Positions 9,200 to 16,334 of a DNA stretch of 64,000 bases are shown here, piece by piece (within the stretch, counting starts at the first letter, position 1; each line of letters begins with the position of its first letter). The stretch is from contig NZ_LIPF01000003.1 of the NCBI RefSeq assembly GCF_001905385.1, positions 372,001 to 436,000 on the forward strand, given 5' to 3'. The notes beneath the pieces are model-generated. The model had not been told where the DNA came from and searched no databases. It worked only from the letters and a program-made list of their open reading frames with translations. The stretch is from Streptomyces sp. CB02414. GTDB taxonomy: Bacteria > Actinomycetota > Actinomycetes > Streptomycetales > Streptomycetaceae. Position numbers and translations under genes: made by a program.

Positions 9200-10242
9200 A
9201 TGCTCACATCGCTGACCGACGTCTGGCCGCTGAGCTGGAGCATCGGAGTCTTCCTCGTGGCCACGGCCGTCACCGTGGTGTGCGGTATCCGGCTTGCAGG
9301 CCTGGGCGACGCCCTCGCCGACCGCACCGGCTGGGGGGGGAAGCCCTGTTCGGCGCGGTGTTGTTCGGCCTTGTGACGTCTCTGTCGGGCATCGTGATGA
9401 CGGCGGTCAGCGCCGCTGCGGACCAGCCTGACCTTGCGTACAGCAACGCTGTGGGCGGTATCGCGGCGCAGACGCTCGCACTCGTCGTCGCCGACGCCTT
9501 CCTGCGGAGAGTCAACCTCGAACACGCCGCCGCGTCGCTGCCCAACATGCTGTTCGGCTGCCTGCTGATCGGTTTGCTGGGCATCGCCCTGATGGCGGCG
9601 TTCAGCCCGTCCGTCACGTTTCTGGGTCTGCATCCGGCGTCCGTGGTGATGGTGGCCTTCTAGGTCGGCGGTCTGCGGCTCATCCGATCCCATAGCGAAC
9701 CCATGTGGCGCGCGGTGCCTACCGGGGACACGCTTCCCGATGTCCCGAGTGAGGACACCGGTGGACTCGCCGGCCACAGGACCTCACGGCTGTGGACCGA
9801 GTTCGCGGGCGTGGCCGTCCTCGTCATGGTCGGAGGCTGGGCGGTGGCGCGAGCGGCGGAGGGCATCGTGGAGAACACGGGTTTGAGCGCCGGTCTCGTG
9901 GGGGCTGTGTTCATGGGCATCGTCAACGCCCTCCCGGAGACGGTCACGTCCATCGCCGCGGTCCGGCGCGGAGCCGTCACGCTGGCCATCGCCGCAATCG
10001 TCGGCGGAAACTGCCTGGACGCCCTCAACCTCGTCGTCGGCGACATCGCCTATCGCGAGGGGTCCCTGTGCCACGCCGCGGCACCGGATGAGCTGGTCCT
10101 CACGAGCGGAGCCCTGGTCATGACGGCGGTGCTGCTCGGCGGCCTCCTCATCCGCCAGAAACGCGGCTGGCTCAAGATCGGCTTCGACGGCGTGCTGCTC
10201 GTCGCCGTCTACGCGAGCACCGTCGCCGTGCTCGCCTTCTGA
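9200..10242 (+). pseudogene. Broken Na+/Ca2+ exchanger-family cation antiporter
   Basis: The sequence reads as one CaCA-superfamily antiporter interrupted twice. ATG 9200 opens a frame (MLTSLTDVWPLSWSIGVFLV) that should continue at the eight-G run 9333-9340, but nine (or six) Gs are needed to stay in frame with EALFGAVLFGLVTSLSG. That second frame then hits TAG at 9661-9663 (VVMVAF stop VGGLRLIRS) and continues in the same frame to TGA 10240-10242. The last part holds the alpha-repeat signature NALPETVTSIAAV and GGNCLDALNLVVGD. Codon bias stays good through both lesions, so the damage is recent or a sequencing error. As given, no full-length product is possible. Confidence 0.75.
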
Positions 10243-10285
10243 GAACCGGCCCCGGCCGGCCACTCCGGCTGTGCGACCGTCCCGG

Positions 10286-11170
10286 TCACTCTTTCCTCCC
10301 GGTGCCCGGTACGACGACGACAGGACAGCCGGCGTGGTGCAGGACCGCCTGGCTGACGGACCCCAGCAGCAGCCCCGCGAAGCCGCCGTGGCTCCGTGCC
10401 CCCACCACCAGAAGCTGGGCGCCCTCGCTCTCCGCGATCAGCGACTGACGGACGGGGCCCCGCACCGAGCGGCGGCTCACCTTCACTCCTGTCCGTGACC
10501 CGCTCAAGCCCGTCAGAGCGTCGGTGAGCACCTGTTCCGCCTCCGCTCGGAGCCGGGCCGCGTGTTCCTCCTCCGTCCGCAGCCCGAGCATCACCTCGGT
10601 ACGGTCCCCCCGGGTCCCCCAGACGTGCAGGGCCAGAAGACCGGTGCCGCGTATCGCGGCCTCGGTGCAGGCGAGCACCACAGCTGCCCTGCTCTCCGGC
10701 GAACCGTCGGCACCCACCAGTACCGGGCCCACCGGGTCGGGTCTGCCCCGCACCACCATGACCGGGCAGTGCGCGTGCGCCGCCAAGTGCGCTGCCACTG
10801 AGCCCACCAGCACTCCGGCGAGGCGCCCGTGCCCCCTGTTGCCCACAACCAGCAGGGTCGCGCCGCGCGACTGCCCCTCGAGCACCGCCAGCGCCTCGCC
10901 GACGACCACCGCGTGGGTGACTTCCACATCCGGCGCCTGGGCTCTGGCCCGCCGCGCCGCTTCCGACACCATGTGCTCGACCGATTCACGCAACGCACCG
11001 CGTGCCGGGCCCAGCGGAGACGGACCGGCCGGCGGGTGCAGGGCGGGCCAGGTGAACCCGTGCACCACATGGAGTGCCGCAGACCGCAGGCGCGCCTCCC
11101 TCACGGCGACATCGACCGCCGCAAGACTCGATGACGAGCCATCCACACCGGCAACCACAAGCCCGCTCAT
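10286..11170 (-). CDS. Universal stress protein, two Usp domains
   Basis: 294 residues made of two tandem UspA domains. The first begins MSGLVVAGVDGSSSSLAAVDVA and ends with the ATP-binding motif GNRGHGRLAGVLVGSVAAHLAAHAHCPVMVV. The second starts VLVGADGSPESRAAVVLA and has GARSHGGFAGLLLGSVSQAVLHHAGCPVVVV. Both carry the G-x2-G-x9-G(S) nucleotide-binding pattern, so ATP binding is expected. The ATG at 11170 has GGGAGCG upstream; the frame is open for 77 codons further but shows no sensible start. Such two-domain Usp proteins are usual in Streptomyces and are often tied to hypoxia or stress responses. Confidence 0.9.
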   Translation of the reverse strand: MSGLVVAGVDGSSSSLAAVDVAVREARLRSAALHVVHGFTWPALHPPAGPSPLGPARGALRESVEHMVSEAARRARAQAPDVEVTHAVVVGEALAVLEGQSRGATLLVVGNRGHGRLAGVLVGSVAAHLAAHAHCPVMVVRGRPDPVGPVLVGADGSPESRAAVVLACTEAAIRGTGLLALHVWGTRGDRTEVMLGLRTEEEHAARLRAEAEQVLTDALTGLSGSRTGVKVSRRSVRGPVRQSLIAESEGAQLLVVGARSHGGFAGLLLGSVSQAVLHHAGCPVVVVPGTGRKE

Positions 11171-11704
11171 CGGCACGCTCCCGTTCCCGCGGACCACACG
11201 GAGCCTCGACGCCGGCACCCCTCGGCGACGCAGCAGCCCCTCTCCGTATCGATGCCGCCCCCTCCAGCCTCTCTCCGGACCCGGGCCCTTGCCACAGACC
11301 GAACCGCCTGCGGCCGCGACGCGCCGCCGTCGGGTGACCGGGTCCACGCACTCGTGGCCGTCCGGCCACCGGCCGAACAAGCCCCCGCTCCCGCAACGCA
11401 CTACGGCTCCGTTTCCGCGGCTCCGTCCCGGTACGCCGCGCTGATCACAGCGCGAGGACGGACCTGGCGCCGGCCCCGGCGCTAGGCTGGTTCTTGGCTG
11501 TGGTCACGCATCACAGCGCGGCGGTGGGGCTCGCCGCACCCGAACCGCGGCACCGGTGCCGCCAACAGTCCCTACTCGCAGTGGTGTGTGCCCGCGTACC
11601 AGGGCCCGGCGAGTAGGAGACGTACGTCATGGGCTCTCGGTGGCGGCAGCGGCGCTCACGGCAGTGTGGCTCGCGGTGACGGTGACGCGCCGCGTACTGG
11701 CACG
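11171..11704. other. Non-coding or decayed stretch upstream of crcB relic
   Basis: No intact gene is visible. The right part (about 11633-11717) has a short hydrophobic reading frame (LSVAAAALTAVWLAVTVTRR) that ends at TGA 11715-11717, overlapping the DUF190 remnant; it could be the tail of another decayed membrane gene. The left part should hold the promoter of the universal stress gene. Confidence 0.4.
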
Positions 11705-11770
11705 GAGGGCTTGGTGATCCTGGACGACTGCGAGGTCATCCGGTACGTGGGCAGGGGGCACGACGCGTGA
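11705..11770 (+). pseudogene. DUF190 protein relic (C-terminal end only)
   Basis: The last 21 codons read EGLVILDDCEVIRYVGRGHDA, which fits the C-terminal end of DUF190 proteins (GLVxLDxxEVxRYVGR), with every third position G or C. Upstream in frame there is no DUF190-like sequence, so the gene is truncated at about 11704. The stop overlaps the GTG of the crcB relic by 4 nt, the arrangement of intact DUF190-crcB operons. Confidence is moderate because the fragment is short. Confidence 0.5.
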
Positions 11771-11880
11771 ACCGGGCGCTGGTGAGCGTCGGCGGCACGG
11801 CCGGCGCGCAGCTGCGCTACCTCACCGACCGGGCCGTGCACCGACGGCACGACACCGTCGTTGACAACGAAGGTGCCCCA
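11767..11880 (+). pseudogene. crcB: crcB (fluoride channel) relic with inverted segment
   Basis: GTG 11767 begins NRALVSVGGTAGAQLRYLTDRAVHRRHDTV, matching the N-terminus of actinobacterial CrcB/Fluc fluoride channels. After HDTV (to 11859) an intact gene would continue FPWGTFxVN. Instead 11860-11880 is the reverse complement of a sequence encoding WGTFVVN, the very next conserved block. Nothing CrcB-like follows. The gene is dead here and carries a micro-inversion or template-switch scar. Confidence 0.55.
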
Positions 11881-11927
11881 ATGGGCTGTTGGGGTGTTGT
11901 GGGAACAGGCTCTGCGAGGGAACAAAT

Positions 11928-11954
11928 AACCCCCGGGGCAACGACCCGGGGGTT
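11928..11954 (-). terminator. Hairpin with T-rich tail, likely original tRNA-Gly terminator
   Basis: Perfect 10-bp arms (AACCCCCGGG and CCCGGGGGTT) around a 7-nt loop. Read on the minus strand the stem is followed by ATTTGTT. It lies just beyond the truncated tRNA 3' copy at 11958-12005, which is where the terminator of a tRNA-Gly gene would be. This fits displacement of the terminator from its tRNA by the inserted islet. Confidence 0.6.
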
Positions 11955-11957
11955 CCG

Positions 11958-12005
11958 CATGGAGCGGGTGATGAGAATCGAACTCGCGCTCTCAGCATGG
12001 GAAGC
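11958..12005 (-). repeat. Attachment-site-like partial copy of tRNA-Gly(CCC) 3' part
   Basis: 48 bp match the 3' part (anticodon loop to CCA end, plus 2 bp) of the tRNA-Gly gene at 14526-14573 with two mismatches (11971 and 12000). Similarity ends abruptly at 12005. The orientation equals that of the full tRNA. This is the pattern left when an element integrates at a tRNA 3' end: the tRNA is rebuilt at one junction and the displaced 3' end marks the other. Confidence 0.75.
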
Positions 12006-12248
12006 GACGGCGCTTGCGCTGGCTCCACGGGCCTGACCAGCTTAGATACCTGGATCTATCTGGATCTCTGGATGGTCGCGCGGTCCCGATTGCACCGCTG
12101 CTGACCGTGTTTTCCGCCCCTACGGGCATGCGGAGGTCACGGAACTCCGGAAGGAGGAGGCCGGAGCCGCTGAGTGGATCATCTGTTGAGGGCGGTCCGG
12201 CCGCACAGCGCTCACACTCTATGCTATTTTCTATGGCATAATCGGGGT
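12006..12248. other. Left part of islet, no gene recognised
   Basis: No convincing coding region. It includes a short direct repeat (CTGGATCTAT, CTGGATCT, CTGGATGG) at about 12050-12077 and the promoter region of the antitoxin gene: inverted half-sites TATGC (12220-12224) and GCATA (12236-12240), and a CATAAT -10-like hexamer at 12237-12242. Confidence 0.4.
12220..12242 (+). promoter_or_regulatory. Antitoxin promoter: inverted half-sites and -10 element
   Basis: TATGC and GCATA are separated by 11 nt, and CATAAT ends 6 nt before the GTG start at 12249. That spacing suits a leaderless transcript. The half-sites could be an operator for autoregulation by the ribbon-helix-helix-like antitoxin, as is usual in toxin-antitoxin operons. 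This is inference from position only. Confidence 0.45.
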
Positions 12249-12530
12249 GTGTCTGATGACGACGTTGACTTCTTGCCAGGCGACGGCCCCACTAGCGGTA
12301 TCTCCGTCACTCTGACCGCCGGAACTCTGCAGGCGATCCGTGAGCGGGTCGGTAAGCGGGGCGTCTCGGCGTACCTGGAGCGGGCGGCGCACCGGCAGAT
12401 CGAGCGGGACAACCTGGACGAGCTGATCGCGGACTTCGACAAGGAGCACGGCCCGGCCGATCCCGAGGCCGTGGCGGCCAAGCGTGCCCGGCTGACCGGC
12501 GGCGATTCGCAGACTGGGGCGGCCGCGTGA
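12249..12530 (+). CDS. VapB-type antitoxin (ribbon-helix-helix-like)
   Basis: 93 residues. The segment SGISVTLTAGTLQAIRERVG followed by SAYLERAAHRQIERDNLDELI fits a short DNA-binding beta strand plus helices, with an acidic linker and a tail (EAVAAKRARLTG) likely to wrap the toxin. The start is GTG 12249: CATAAT lies six bases before it and there is no ribosome site, so a leaderless mRNA is likely. Its TGA overlaps the toxin GTG (GTGA at 12527-12530), so the two are translationally coupled in antitoxin-first order. It lies inside the tRNA-bounded islet. Confidence 0.8.
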   Translation: MSDDDVDFLPGDGPTSGISVTLTAGTLQAIRERVGKRGVSAYLERAAHRQIERDNLDELIADFDKEHGPADPEAVAAKRARLTGGDSQTGAAA

Positions 12531-12925
12531 GCGGTGCCCTGGTTCTGGACAGCGAGGGCCTGGCGAAGGCCGTACAGCGTGATCGGGAAATCCACGAGTG
12601 GCTGACGGCGGCTCGCGACGCGGACCTGCCAGTGGTCACGTCAGCTGCTGTGCTGGTCGAGGTGGTCCACCCGAAGATCAACGAAGCCGCGCTGAAGTGG
12701 ACCCTGTCCCGCCTGGCCGTCGAGCCGGTGAACCAGGCCGTCGCGCACTCCGCTGCAGCCTTGCTACGGGCAGCGGGGCTGCACGGCCACAAGTACGCCA
12801 TCGACGCCATGCTGTGCGCGACCGCCTTGCAGCATCCCGGCCGGGTGACGATTCTGACTTCGGACGTGGAAGACATCGGGCTGCTCACTGCCGGGCATCC
12901 GCGCCTGAGCGCCGAGAAGGTCTGA
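12527..12925 (+). CDS. PIN-domain ribonuclease toxin (VapC-like)
   Basis: 132 residues with the acidic residues of a PIN nuclease in the right places: D8 (ALVLDSEG), E45 (AVLVEVVHP), D93 (KYAIDAMLCATA) and D113 (LTSDVEDI). VapC toxins cut tRNA or rRNA when freed from their antitoxin. GTG 12527 overlaps the antitoxin stop. No residue appears to be missing, so it should be active. Length is normal for the family. The unit could stabilise the islet. Confidence 0.85.
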   Translation: MSGALVLDSEGLAKAVQRDREIHEWLTAARDADLPVVTSAAVLVEVVHPKINEAALKWTLSRLAVEPVNQAVAHSAAALLRAAGLHGHKYAIDAMLCATALQHPGRVTILTSDVEDIGLLTAGHPRLSAEKV

Positions 12926-12985
12926 GCCGCGACGCCTTGTAGAAGCGGTGCTCGCCGTGCGGACTCGGCTCTGGCTCAGCGGTCT

Positions 12986-13013
12986 CCCCCCAACCTGCAG
13001 GCCGGCTGGGGGG
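12986..13013. terminator. Hairpin between convergent toxin and DUF4365 genes
   Basis: CCCCCCA and TGGGGGG arms, extended by CC/GG with one bulge on each side, around an 8-nt loop. It sits 60 bp after the toxin stop and 64 bp after the end of the opposing gene. No T-run is seen, as is common for Streptomyces terminators. Confidence 0.4.
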
Positions 13014-13076
13014 CGTCTCCTCGACCTGCTCGGGTCGGGCTGCACGACAGTGTGGTCGGCGTCGGGCAGGGACGTA

Positions 13077-14339
13077 TTACACCCGAGTAGCGGAGCCCTC
13101 ACTGTTCCGAGCCCCCCGGAAGGGCACGGACTCGGGCTCCGGCACGCGCCAGACGATGCGGACTTGCTCGTCGAGAGGAAGCGAGGGGCCACCGATGTAT
13201 ATGCAGTGGATGAAGTAGAGAACGGCCAGTCTGAATGCCTCCGGTTGGATATCGGTCGACTTCGTCACCGTGGCCCGGCTCAGCTTGTTCACTTGGCGCA
13301 CGACGCTTGAATCGGCTTCGAGTGGACCGAGCTCGCTGAGGATCTCCGGATCGAGTTCGGCTTCCTCGCGCATGGCCTGGATCGACCGTCTCAGCAGGTC
13401 GGGCTCCGATTCGACCCGCTCGACGATTCGGGCGATGACGTAGTCATGGAGAACATCCGCCTCGATGCTGCCGTGCTCCACCGGCTCTTCGCCCGTGCAA
13501 CTCGGGCACCCCTCGCACTCAGTGGGCTCGTCAGCCTCCCGACTGGAGACGAAGCACGAGACCACCCACATGATCTCGGCACGGTTCAGCTCCAGTTCCT
13601 CGGCGGTCGACAGGTCGGGGTCGCCCCATTGACTGCCGGAATCACTGCCATCTCCGTCTCCACCTCCCGGCGGCGCCACCTCGGAGCGCAGCAGGGATTC
13701 CAGACTGACGAGGTACGATTCCCAGCCGTGCGCGCTCATCAGTAGCGTCGCCAGCGCGTCCCCCGGGCGCTTCCAGAAGATGAGGTCTTCGTCGAAACCG
13801 TTGACGAAGTGCAGGACGTGGTCCGTCGAATCGAACTCCACTCCGGACATCTCGCTCAGGTGGGTCAGGACCGCCTGACGACCCCGGTAGCGTCCGACGT
13901 AACGGCGGGCCTGGGCGACGAAGAACGGCACAGTGCCGTCGTTCAGCACAGCGTTTGGGCTGACGCCGATGAAACGCGGAGGGTTCAGCGGACCGGACCG
14001 GCGGAGCTGTTGCGTGGCGTTCGCCCAGTGCAGTCGTCTGGTATCCGGGTCGTGCACCACGCAGTAGACAGGAATGTTCCCGTCCGCCCAGGTGTCACCG
14101 TGCTGGTCGACAGGCACCGCATAGCCGTTGCCTCGGCGCCAGCTGCTCCCACCCTTGACCTGGACCTTGATCGTGTCGCTCGTGAGATGTCCGTCGTCGG
14201 CGAAGGTGACGTAAAAATCCTCTCCGAAGTCGTTCTGCCCGGATATCTCTTGAACGATGTGGTCGTGGTCTTCAAGCAGGGTGCGCAACGCGTTCACGGC
14301 AGCCTGCCCCACACGCCGCCCCTTCGAGACCTTCGGCAT
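13077..14339 (-). CDS. DUF4365-domain protein, nuclease-like; candidate defence gene
   Basis: 420 residues. The N-terminal ~150 residues match DUF4365: GQNDFGEDFYVTFADDG followed by TIKVQVKGG, a PD-(D/E)XK-like pattern with acidic residues before a Q-x-K strand. The middle and C-terminal parts are not recognised; they include CEGCPSCTG (three closely spaced cysteines) and two helical segments. ATG 14339 has GGAGGGGG upstream. Codon bias is visibly weaker than in neighbours (many A/T third positions), in keeping with transfer. DUF4365 proteins often sit in defence or mobile islands, so a role in phage or plasmid restriction is plausible but unproven. Confidence 0.7.
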   Translation of the reverse strand: MPKVSKGRRVGQAAVNALRTLLEDHDHIVQEISGQNDFGEDFYVTFADDGHLTSDTIKVQVKGGSSWRRGNGYAVPVDQHGDTWADGNIPVYCVVHDPDTRRLHWANATQQLRRSGPLNPPRFIGVSPNAVLNDGTVPFFVAQARRYVGRYRGRQAVLTHLSEMSGVEFDSTDHVLHFVNGFDEDLIFWKRPGDALATLLMSAHGWESYLVSLESLLRSEVAPPGGGDGDGSDSGSQWGDPDLSTAEELELNRAEIMWVVSCFVSSREADEPTECEGCPSCTGEEPVEHGSIEADVLHDYVIARIVERVESEPDLLRRSIQAMREEAELDPEILSELGPLEADSSVVRQVNKLSRATVTKSTDIQPEAFRLAVLYFIHCIYIGGPSLPLDEQVRIVWRVPEPESVPFRGARNSEGSATRV

Positions 14340-14498
14340 GCCGTGCCCCCTCCGGAAGGTTCCTCGCCGGCCCCGCGGATGAAAGGCCGGTGTCTGCCCG
14401 GATCAGCCTGCCCCATACCTATGACACCGGGGCCGGAACGAGGGAGGTCGCACGACGCCTGCTGAGCGGCCTGGCAAGGAGGAGTCCGGAAACGACTG

Positions 14499-14522
14499 AG
14501 GCCCAGGTCATGACCTGGGCCT
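14499..14522 (+). terminator. Perfect palindrome with T tail at islet right edge
   Basis: Twelve-base arms without a loop (AGGCCCAGGTCA and its complement), followed on the plus strand by TTT. It lies between the DUF4365 upstream region and the tRNA 3' end. It could end plus-strand transcription toward the tRNA; on the minus strand there is no T-run after the stem. Confidence 0.4.
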
Positions 14523-14527
14523 TTTCA

Positions 14528-14601
14528 TGGAGCGGGTGACGAGAATCGAACTCGCGCTCTCAGCTTGGGAAGCTGATGTTCTACCATTAAACTACACCCG
14601 C
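14528..14601 (-). tRNA. tRNA-Gly, anticodon CCC
   Basis: The minus strand folds as a complete cloverleaf: acceptor GCGGGTG/CACCCGC, D-arm GTTT...GAAC, anticodon stem TCAGC/GCTGA with loop TTCCCAA (anticodon CCC), T-arm GCGAG TTCGATT CTCGT, discriminator T and encoded CCA. Its 3' part is duplicated at 11958-12005, marking this gene as an integration site. Confidence 0.95.
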
Positions 14602-14876
14602 GAAAGACGCCGACCGATGTCGGTGCCTGGACGCTCCGTCACTCTACCTCATCGCTGGCCCCCGGTGTTCGTGCCGTGGGGCCTGCGGTCGTTCCGGTGC
14701 GGTGATGCGGCTGCGGGGGTGCGGAGTCGGGGCGTACCGTGGGGGCCCCGCGGAGGGTGTGCGTGGGGCCGGAGTGCCGCCTGGAGAGTCGTCTCTTTGA
14801 TCCCGTACTGTGGCTTTTGTCGTCAGGGTAGTAGCAAGCCAGACGCGGCTCCTGGGGAAGGGACTTGAAGGACTTG
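14602..14876. other. Intergenic region upstream of zinc-ribbon microprotein
   Basis: No gene recognised. It contains the promoter of the minus-strand tRNA and that of the plus-strand microprotein; no unambiguous elements were assigned. Confidence 0.4.
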
Positions 14877-15035
14877 ATGGATCGCACCGTCCTCCGCTGT
14901 GCCGATGGGCACGTGTTCACCGCCGCCTCGTTCCCGATGCAGCAGGCCGAGCGGCTCGGCCCCGGCCGGCTCGTCCGATGTCCGCGCTGTGCGCGGCTGC
15001 GGAGTGCCGTGCCCGTGGGTTCGCAGAAGCGGTAG
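14877..15035 (+). CDS. 52-aa zinc-ribbon-like microprotein
   Basis: A 52-codon gene, MDRTVLRCADGHVFTAASFP and onward, that is shorter than many gene finders accept. It has GAAGGA 5 nt before the ATG and steady G/C third positions. It contains C8 with H12 (CADGHVF) and a later CPRC (RCPRCARL), a plausible Cys-His-Cys-Cys zinc site, then a basic tail (VGSQKR). This form recurs in streptomycetes as I recall. The function is unknown; a nucleic-acid or protein contact role is possible. dcd follows 134 bp later. Confidence 0.65.
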   Translation: MDRTVLRCADGHVFTAASFPMQQAERLGPGRLVRCPRCARLRSAVPVGSQKR

Positions 15036-15092
15036 CAGCGGTACCGCGGTAGCAGCAGCAGTAACAGCAGTAACAGCCAGCAGTAGCGGTAG
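15031..15092. repeat. GTA/GCA-type triplet repeat tract
   Basis: Right after the microprotein stop, about 60 bp consist almost only of GTA, GCA, ACA and GCG triplets (GTAGCAGCAGCAGTAACAG and variants). Such a simple-sequence tract is rare in this otherwise complex sequence. It is non-coding in all likelihood and sits in the promoter region of dcd. Confidence 0.6.
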
Positions 15093-15169
15093 CACACACG
15101 CAGAGCGGGTTCGGCGCGCGGCGCGGCGGCGGTTGTCGCTGCTCCGCGCGCCTTGCGTATCCTCGGTGC

Positions 15170-15745
15170 GTGCTTCTCTCAGACAAGGACATCCGGGCCG
15201 AGATCGACGCCGGGCGGGTCCGCATCGAACCCTTCGACGACTCCATGGTGCAGCCGTCGAGCATCGACGTGCGCCTCGACCGCTACTTCCGGGTGTTCGA
15301 GAATCACCGGTACCCGCACATCGACCCCTCCGTCGAGCAGGTGGATCTGACCCGGCTCGTCGAGCCGGAGGGGGACGAGCCCTTCATCCTGCACCCCGGC
15401 GAGTTCGTGCTGGCCAGTACGTACGAGGTCGTCACGTTGCCCGACGACCTCGCCTCGCGGCTGGAGGGGAAGAGCTCGCTCGGGCGGCTCGGGCTCGTCA
15501 CGCACTCCACCGCCGGGTTCATCGACCCGGGCTTCTCCGGACACGTGACGCTCGAACTCAGCAATCTCGCGACGCTGCCCATCAAGCTGTGGCCGGGGAT
15601 GAAGATCGGACAGCTGTGCATGTTCCGGCTCGCCTCGCCCGCCGAGCACCCCTACGGGAGCGAGCGGTACGGGTCCCGTTACCAGGGACAGCGGGGGCCG
15701 ACCGCCTCCCGGTCCTTCCTCAACTTCCATCGGACCCAGGTATGA
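15170..15745 (+). CDS. dcd: dCTP deaminase
   Basis: 191 residues, matching the usual length. Deaminates dCTP to dUTP in pyrimidine deoxynucleotide supply. Family motifs are intact: [22 protein letters not shown], the nucleotide-binding [12 protein letters not shown] (98-109), [12 protein letters not shown] and the catalytic glutamate E129 in HVTLELSN. I cannot exclude a bifunctional dCTP deaminase/dUTPase. GTG 15170 has no ribosome site but TATCCT lies six bases upstream, suggesting a leaderless transcript. The phosphoribosyltransferase gene follows after 13 bp, probably in the same operon. Confidence 0.93.
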   Translation: MLLSDKDIRAEIDAGRVRIEPFDDSMVQPSSIDVRLDRYFRVFENHRYPHIDPSVEQVDLTRLVEPEGDEPFILHPGEFVLASTYEVVTLPDDLASRLEGKSSLGRLGLVTHSTAGFIDPGFSGHVTLELSNLATLPIKLWPGMKIGQLCMFRLASPAEHPYGSERYGSRYQGQRGPTASRSFLNFHRTQV

Positions 15746-15758
15746 GCAGGACGCGCGC

Positions 15759-16256
15759 ATGAGTGATGTTCGGGAGAATCTGACCTACGAGCAGTTCGGG
15801 ATCGCCGTGCGCGAGCTCGCGCAGGCCGTCGCCGACGACGGGTACGAGCCGGACATAGTGCTGTCCATCGCGCGGGGCGGCGTCTTCGTGGCGGGCGGGC
15901 TGGCGTACGCGCTGGACTGCAAGAACATCCACCTCGTGAACGTGGAGTTCTACACCGGCGTCGGCACCACGCTCGAGATGCCGGTCATGCTCGCGCCGGT
16001 GCCCAACGTCATCGACTTCTCCGAGAAGAAGGTCCTCATCACCGACGACGTCGCCGACACCGGCAAGACGCTCAAGCTGGTGCGGGACTTCTGCCTCGAC
16101 ACGGTCGCCGAGGTCCGCAGCGCCGTGATCTATGAGAAGTCCCACTCGCTCGTCCAGTGCGAGTACGTGTGGAAGCGGACCGATCAGTGGATCAACTTCC
16201 CGTGGTCCGTGCAGGAGCCCGTCGTGCGGCGGGCCGGGCAGGTTCTCGACGCCTGA
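15759..16256 (+). CDS. Phosphoribosyltransferase family protein
   Basis: 165 residues with a type I PRTase core: the PRPP-binding motif VLITDDVADTGKT at 92-104 and the P-loop region LSIARGGVFVAGGLAYAL. It most resembles xanthine/hypoxanthine-guanine type salvage enzymes of actinobacteria, but the base specificity is not clear from the hood region. It starts at ATG 15759, 13 bp after dcd, so both may act in nucleotide metabolism. A strong hairpin follows. Confidence 0.85.
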   Translation: MSDVRENLTYEQFGIAVRELAQAVADDGYEPDIVLSIARGGVFVAGGLAYALDCKNIHLVNVEFYTGVGTTLEMPVMLAPVPNVIDFSEKKVLITDDVADTGKTLKLVRDFCLDTVAEVRSAVIYEKSHSLVQCEYVWKRTDQWINFPWSVQEPVVRRAGQVLDA

Positions 16257-16279
16257 GCGCGGAGAAGGACATGGTGCGG

Positions 16280-16316
16280 GTGAAGGGCCCCCGGCGCGAC
16301 GCCGGGGGCCCTTCAC
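16280..16316. terminator. Strong bidirectional terminator hairpin
   Basis: Perfect 17-bp arms around a CGA loop, beginning GTGAAGGGCCCCCGGCG. It lies between the phosphoribosyltransferase and the convergent Yip1 gene and should serve both. There is no long T-run. Confidence 0.8.
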
Positions 16317-16334
16317 ACACGCCGTGCCGTCCCG

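Noticed and set aside
11580..11640. GGCGAGTAGGAGACG-like stretch upstream of the crcB relic considered as a riboswitch (fluoride or yybP-ykoY type)
   Set aside because: The conserved core sequences and pairings of those riboswitches could not be found.
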